NCBI GenBank assembly: GCA_021731215.1 | Contig: JAKFXU010000320.1 | Location: 1 to 9,985, forward strand | DNA: 9,985 nt | Direction of reading: 5' to 3' | Source of the DNA: Rhodoferax sp. | GTDB lineage: Bacteria; Pseudomonadota; Gammaproteobacteria; Burkholderiales; Burkholderiaceae_C | Part shown: positions 6,652 through 9,985 of the stretch, piece by piece | Numbering within the stretch: the stretch's first letter is position 1 | Layout of the letters: each line of letters opens with the position of its first letter | Notes under the pieces: model-generated | Database searches by the model: none | Told to the model about the DNA's origin: nothing | The model's input: only the letters and a program-made list of their open reading frames with translations | Translations under genes and position numbers: made by a program

Positions 6652-8550
6652 CTAGCGAACGCTGAAATCCGAGTTGTCCCGTATCACCAGGCCCTCGCCA
6701 TAAATTTTCGCGTCGTGCTTGGCCCGCGCGGCGACCGAGGCCACCTGCTCGGCACTGGAAAATTCATCGCGATGAATTCGGACAGCTCCTATTGATATCG
6801 TTGTCAACGGGAAAAACCGCGAGACCCCGTGCCGGTCTTCCGCATGAATGCCCCCCGCTTCGCGGGCCGGTACATCAAACAAATCGATGGCGTGGAGCGC
6901 AAATTCGCTCACGATCTGCTGGCATTGCAATTGCCAGTCGGCGCTTTGATACAAGATGATGAAGTCATCCCCGCCCACATGCCCCACAAAATCACGCTGG
7001 GGATCACAATGTGCCAAAGCGAGCCTGGCAACCAGCCGGATCATTTCATCACCGCGCCAATAACCATACTGGTCATTGAATGGTTTGAAGTTGTTCAAGT
7101 CTGCATAGCAGGCCACAAATTCAACACCGCTTTTCAAGAGCCGATCAATATGCTGGCTGATCGGAATATTGCCAGGTAAAAAGGTCAAGGGGTTGGCGTG
7201 GCGCGCTGCCTCAATGCGCGTTTCCATGACGGATCGGACCAGTTGCTCTCCCGTGCCCAAGCCCACATAACGGCCATTTTCCGTCACAATAAAACCATCC
7301 GCCAGGTAGCGCTGATCGTTCGAGGTGAGAATACCAATCAATTCGTCAACATTATGGTTGCGCTCAATCAGCCGGGGATCGGGATTGATATGCGCCGCAC
7401 ACGGCTTTCCTCCCCATACCTCCCGGTAATACAGCTTGGTGTATTCGTTCATGAAACGCGAACGGTTGATAATCCCGACCGCCCGGCTGCCGTCCATGAC
7501 TGCCACCGCATGAAGGTCTGTGTGGGCCGAAAACAGAACCGCCAATTCATTGTTGGTGGTGGCCAATCCTACAGCCGGAGCCTCAAGCACCGCCAGGCGG
7601 CTGAGGTGGCCGGTATGGGACGCCCGGCGCAGCTCGGGGTACACGGCAACCCTCCGGTCCCGCATCACCGCCAGTGCTTTGCCCTCGATCTGCTCACGCG
7701 GCAACGGTGCGGGTCGCCCAACGAAATAACCCTGTCCGTACGTGATATTAAGGTCACGCAAGACACGCAAATCGTCCGCGGTCTCAATGCCTTCCGCCAC
7801 CAGCGAGGTATCAAAAATCGCGGCAATTTGCTGCAGGGCCTGAATCGTTTTGAGTTTGTCGGCGTGCTGGCTGATGTTCTTGGTAAAGTATTTGTCGATT
7901 TTCACAAACTCAGGCTTGAGCTGCGACCACAGCCGAAGGCTGGACCTGCCATCACCAAAATCATCCAGCGCAAGGGACACGCCTGTCGTGCGTATCTCGG
8001 CCACGACACTGGCCAGGTAGTCCATGTCGGTCACGCGTTCATGCTCGGTAATTTCGAGCACCAGCATGCGCGGCAAAACACCAAAACCACCGATCAACTC
8101 CATCAGGGCATCGCGTCCGCAATGCTTCAGAACCTGCACCAGCACTTCAGCGCTGATATTCACAAACAGCCGCCCTGTTTGAAGAAGTCCGCCCCAGCGG
8201 TCTAGCGCCGCGATGACACAGGAGTTCTCAAATTCAAAGTTCAAACTCTCCCGTGCGGCTGCCGCCAACAACGCATCTGGCGCATGAAATGACGTGTCTT
8301 GTGGCCCTCTGATCAGGGCTTCATGAGAATAAATGGATCCATCGCGCAGCGACACGATCGGCTGAAATACGGAATCAAGTCTGTTGCTGCGCATCAAACC
8401 AGCCAGTGGCCCCCGCCCTCGCCGCACAGCATTTGACCGCATGGAAATTGGGATTGACCTGGCGCGTGCACCTTGTCTTCGCTCCAGATCAGCCGGATAA
8501 GACTCAATCGCGGGTCTTGCTGTCGTAGCGGCCAGTTGAACAATGTTCAT
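6652..8550 (-). CDS. EAL - CBS pair - GGDEF protein (c-di-GMP phosphodiesterase, possibly bifunctional)
   Basis: This cytoplasmic protein has no membrane segments. Residues here are counted from the in-frame TTG at 8616. The EAL domain covers about 80-315 and keeps the catalytic set: E99 in EALIRG, N153 (FVNIS), E188/E191 (LEITE), D218-D219 (LDDFG), K239 (FVKIDK), E275 (VAEGIET) and Q295. It should therefore be an active c-di-GMP phosphodiesterase. A CBS pair follows (about 335-465), a typical adenine-nucleotide sensor. The C-terminal GGDEF domain (about 475-645) carries D506, FND (513-515) and a GGDDF active site (548-552). The inhibitory RxxD site is degenerate, with the Arg replaced by Pro. 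Start choice is uncertain: candidates are TTG 8616, ATG 8595 and ATG 8550, none with a good Shine-Dalgarno. I prefer 8550 (632 residues) because a Pho-like box and -10 hexamer lie just upstream of it. Neither neighbour is obviously functionally linked. Confidence 0.9.
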   Translation of the reverse strand: MNIVQLAATTARPAIESYPADLERRQGARARSIPISMRSNAVRRGRGPLAGLMRSNRLDSVFQPIVSLRDGSIYSHEALIRGPQDTSFHAPDALLAAAARESLNFEFENSCVIAALDRWGGLLQTGRLFVNISAEVLVQVLKHCGRDALMELIGGFGVLPRMLVLEITEHERVTDMDYLASVVAEIRTTGVSLALDDFGDGRSSLRLWSQLKPEFVKIDKYFTKNISQHADKLKTIQALQQIAAIFDTSLVAEGIETADDLRVLRDLNITYGQGYFVGRPAPLPREQIEGKALAVMRDRRVAVYPELRRASHTGHLSRLAVLEAPAVGLATTNNELAVLFSAHTDLHAVAVMDGSRAVGIINRSRFMNEYTKLYYREVWGGKPCAAHINPDPRLIERNHNVDELIGILTSNDQRYLADGFIVTENGRYVGLGTGEQLVRSVMETRIEAARHANPLTFLPGNIPISQHIDRLLKSGVEFVACYADLNNFKPFNDQYGYWRGDEMIRLVARLALAHCDPQRDFVGHVGGDDFIILYQSADWQLQCQQIVSEFALHAIDLFDVPAREAGGIHAEDRHGVSRFFPLTTISIGAVRIHRDEFSSAEQVASVAARAKHDAKIYGEGLVIRDNSDFSVR

Positions 8551-8582
8551 TGATGTCAACGTTAGAAAATTAATGTTGCTCC

Positions 8583-8616
8583 AATCTAGGCGCATTGAAT
8601 GACGTGGGTGTGACAA
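8583..8616 (-). promoter_or_regulatory. Putative Pho-box promoter of the EAL-CBS-GGDEF gene
   Basis: On the minus strand 8616-8599 reads TTGTCACACCCACGTCAT: one perfect TGTCA and one 4/5 half-site (CGTCA) with the 11-bp period of a PhoB box. Ten nt further down is TAGATT (8588-8583), four of six matches to TATAAT and at exactly the spacing of the -10 in the pstS promoter. Transcription would then start near 8576, giving a leader of about 26 nt to the ATG at 8550. The spacer does not match the consensus (11 of 18 overall), and a one-mismatch repeat could occur once by chance in a window this size, so only the combination with orientation, position and -10 makes it noteworthy. Confidence 0.4.
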
Positions 8617-9026
8617 CTCAAATCCCTGGCACCCTGCGCTTTGCGGCCCGGTTCACTCCCACTGGACAAACACAGTTACGCAGGCAATCCGCACTGGCGG
8701 AGTGCAGCAGCAGGGATCGACTTTGGGGCGCCATTGAGGCATGCTTGCAAGGGTGTTCATGCGGTGGCGTTCCCTGGCTGAGGCGTTTGGCTTGTTCTGT
8801 CCCAGTTATCCGGTCAATCATGGGGTGAACGCAAGGGCGCTTCCCCGCCCCGGCAACGAGCAAGCCTCCGGGGAAAGCAGTCATTTGCTATCAAAGCTAA
8901 GGCCCGCAGACTCATAAGCAGCCGGATTGGGTTCGCTTGGAAAAAGAATCCTGTGATCGGTCTGCGCCGAGCGAACCAGCGATTGGCACGTTGCGTGTAC
9001 AGAAAACATCGGCATCAAGCGATGCT
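8617..9026. other. Intergenic region of about 410 nt, no convincing gene
   Basis: This is the gap between the DMT transporter stop codon and the promoter region of the c-di-GMP gene. Open frames on both strands (for example an 88-codon minus-strand frame ending at 8618) have no recognisable domain, no convincing Shine-Dalgarno and a composition unlike a structured protein, so I do not call them. A GC-rich hairpin, TTCCCCG (8841-8847) paired with CGGGGAA (8869-8875), is present without a T-run on either strand. I see no tRNA or riboswitch pattern. Confidence 0.4.
9001..9025 (-). terminator. Weak candidate terminator after the DMT transporter
   Basis: On the minus strand, GCATC-gctt-GATGC (9025-9012) forms a small 5-bp hairpin right after the transporter stop codon and is followed, after a few bases, by TTTT (about 9007-9004). 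An alternative 6-bp hairpin (9021-9026 with 9034-9039) overlaps the stop codon and shares one arm, so the two are mutually exclusive. The stem is short and the T-run interrupted, so termination here is a weak inference. Confidence 0.25.
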
Positions 9027-9878
9027 TCAGATGAGCATCATCAGCAGGCCCGCGCAAATGATGAAAGCCGCCACGGCACGCGCTTTCCAGGCCAATCTTT
9101 CGTTGAACACGAAGATCGAGATCAGGCTGGCCAGCACAATGCCGGTGTTGGTGAATGCCACGACGATGGCCGCCGGCATGGAGCGCATGGCGTGAATCAC
9201 CAGCGCGTAGGCCAGGCCAACACACAGGCCACCGACCACCGCCACCGGCAAGCCGATTCGGGCACGGGGCCGCCATGATCCGGTGGTGCGCCGAAGGTCA
9301 ATGGTCAGCGCCAGCCAGGATGCAAAGTAGCCGATCGTGATAAACCCGACCAGGCCGCCGAAGCTGGGAATATGGGCCGTGGCGGCCCGGTCCGTCAGGG
9401 AGTAGATGCTGGTGGCGAACATCGCCAGCAGGGCCCACGGCAGTGCTCGCGTATCTTGTACGCTGGCGCCCACGCGCGCCAGCACCACGAGACCGGCGAC
9501 GCTGAGCAGAATCCCGCTCCAGGCGAAAGCGCCCAGCGTCTCGCCCAGGAAGAGCGTGCTCCACAGCGCGATCAGCACCGGGGAGCTGCGCACCAGCGGG
9601 TAAACGAAGGCCACCGGCGCGTGCTCGTAGGCGCGGCGCAAGCCCATGAAATACACCACGTTGGCGCTCGCGGAGATCAGCACCCATTGGACCAGGGCGG
9701 GCGTCCATTGCACCTCGTTAACAAGCGCGTAAGCGCCCCACGGCCCCAGCAACACCAGATGGGCCAGCAGCACCCACCACAGCGGATAGGCGTCGCGCGA
9801 CTGGTGCCGGGCAATCAGGTTCCAGGTGACGTGCATGACCACCGATGCCGCCACGGCCAGTACTGCGCCGTTCACCAT
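9027..9878 (-). CDS. EamA/DMT-superfamily membrane transporter
   Basis: This 283-residue integral membrane protein has about ten hydrophobic segments arranged as two EamA repeats (about 4-134 and 146-282). Each repeat ends in the typical signature: YPLVRSSPVLIALWS with LGE and LSVAGLVVL in the first, and FTNTGIVLASLIS with FNERLAWKA and ICAGLLMML in the second. The family exports or imports small metabolites; the substrate cannot be read from the sequence. A related DMT subfamily of similar length is known near phosphonate-use operons in some proteobacteria including Polaromonas, which would fit a phosphate-related neighbourhood, but this is a recollection of family context and not a match. 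The ATG at 9876-9878 has a strong GGGGAG about 8 nt upstream. It appears to be a single-gene unit, separated from the next gene by about 450 nt. Confidence 0.88.
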   Translation of the reverse strand: MVNGAVLAVAASVVMHVTWNLIARHQSRDAYPLWWVLLAHLVLLGPWGAYALVNEVQWTPALVQWVLISASANVVYFMGLRRAYEHAPVAFVYPLVRSSPVLIALWSTLFLGETLGAFAWSGILLSVAGLVVLARVGASVQDTRALPWALLAMFATSIYSLTDRAATAHIPSFGGLVGFITIGYFASWLALTIDLRRTTGSWRPRARIGLPVAVVGGLCVGLAYALVIHAMRSMPAAIVVAFTNTGIVLASLISIFVFNERLAWKARAVAAFIICAGLLMMLI

Positions 9879-9985
9879 GAGCCATTCTCCCCTTCTGAAA
9901 ATGCACGCATGTTAACCTGATCACCATCCCTGGCGATGGCAGCGCGGGGGGACGCTTCACCCGTGTCTAGCAGCCAAGCGTCGAG
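9879..9985. other. Upstream region of the DMT transporter, no gene called
   Basis: This stretch of 107 nt runs to the right edge. It holds the transporter's Shine-Dalgarno (AAGGGGAG, minus strand) and a short 5-bp hairpin of CCATC with GATGG near 9924-9939. I see no clear promoter, Pho box or coding frame. Confidence 0.35.

Noticed and set aside
6497..6663. Short plus-strand open stretch of about 50 codons that could be a remnant gene
   Set aside because: It has no good start or ribosome binding site, no recognisable protein similarity, and it runs into the 3' end of the opposite-strand c-di-GMP gene.
7198..8205. Plus-strand open frame of 335 codons opposite the EAL-CBS-GGDEF gene
   Set aside because: It is antisense to a well-supported gene with intact catalytic motifs, and its translation shows no recognisable family.
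8841..8875. GC-rich hairpin considered as a Rho-independent terminator
   Set aside because: The 7-bp stem has a 21-nt loop and no T-run on either strand.
8618..8884. Minus-strand 88-codon frame between the DMT transporter and the c-di-GMP gene
   Set aside because: No domain, signal peptide or membrane segment is visible, no good Shine-Dalgarno is seen, and its end runs into the putative Pho box region; it is more likely non-coding.

Overview
The window is a chromosomal stretch of a moderately GC-rich betaproteobacterium. The gene order and the protein sequences best fit the Comamonadaceae/Burkholderiales (Rhodoferax- or Polaromonas-like); this is an inference from recognised protein families, not a database match. 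Every gene I can support lies on the minus strand, so transcription runs from high to low coordinates. No mobile element, tRNA, rRNA or CRISPR array was seen.

The core (1-5971) is a complete phosphate-starvation module in the order pstS-pstC-pstA-pstB-phoU-phoB-phoR. It encodes the periplasmic phosphate-binding protein, both permease subunits, the ATPase, the PhoU signalling regulator, the response regulator and the N-terminal 206 codons of the sensor kinase, which runs off the left edge. Genes are tightly packed: pstC/pstA overlap by 1 nt, phoU/phoB overlap by 4 nt, and the remaining gaps are about 20-100 nt. A strong intrinsic-terminator-like hairpin with a T8 tract lies in the pstS-pstC gap and probably acts as an attenuator, allowing much more PstS than PstCAB.

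Upstream of pstS (6055-6369) is a small lipoprotein gene that resembles MliC/PliC-type lysozyme inhibitors. Both this gene and pstS are preceded by convincing PhoB boxes, each with two TGTCA half-sites 11 bp apart, and no terminator separates them. The lipoprotein therefore looks like a member of the Pho regulon.

From 6652 to about 8550 is a cytoplasmic EAL - CBS pair - GGDEF protein that should act in c-di-GMP turnover. A third, weaker Pho-box-like element (8599-8616) lies just upstream of its likely start, with a -10-like hexamer at the same spacing as in the pstS promoter. This raises the possibility that phosphate starvation controls c-di-GMP here. From 9027 to 9878 is an EamA/DMT-family membrane transporter of unknown substrate. 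The gap between these two genes (8617-9026) holds only weak hairpins, and 9879-9985 holds nothing clear beyond the transporter's ribosome binding site.

Most of the window is well-known biology. The parts worth a second look are the two genes that appear to have been drawn into the Pho regulon (lipoprotein and EAL-CBS-GGDEF protein) and the pstS-pstC attenuator.
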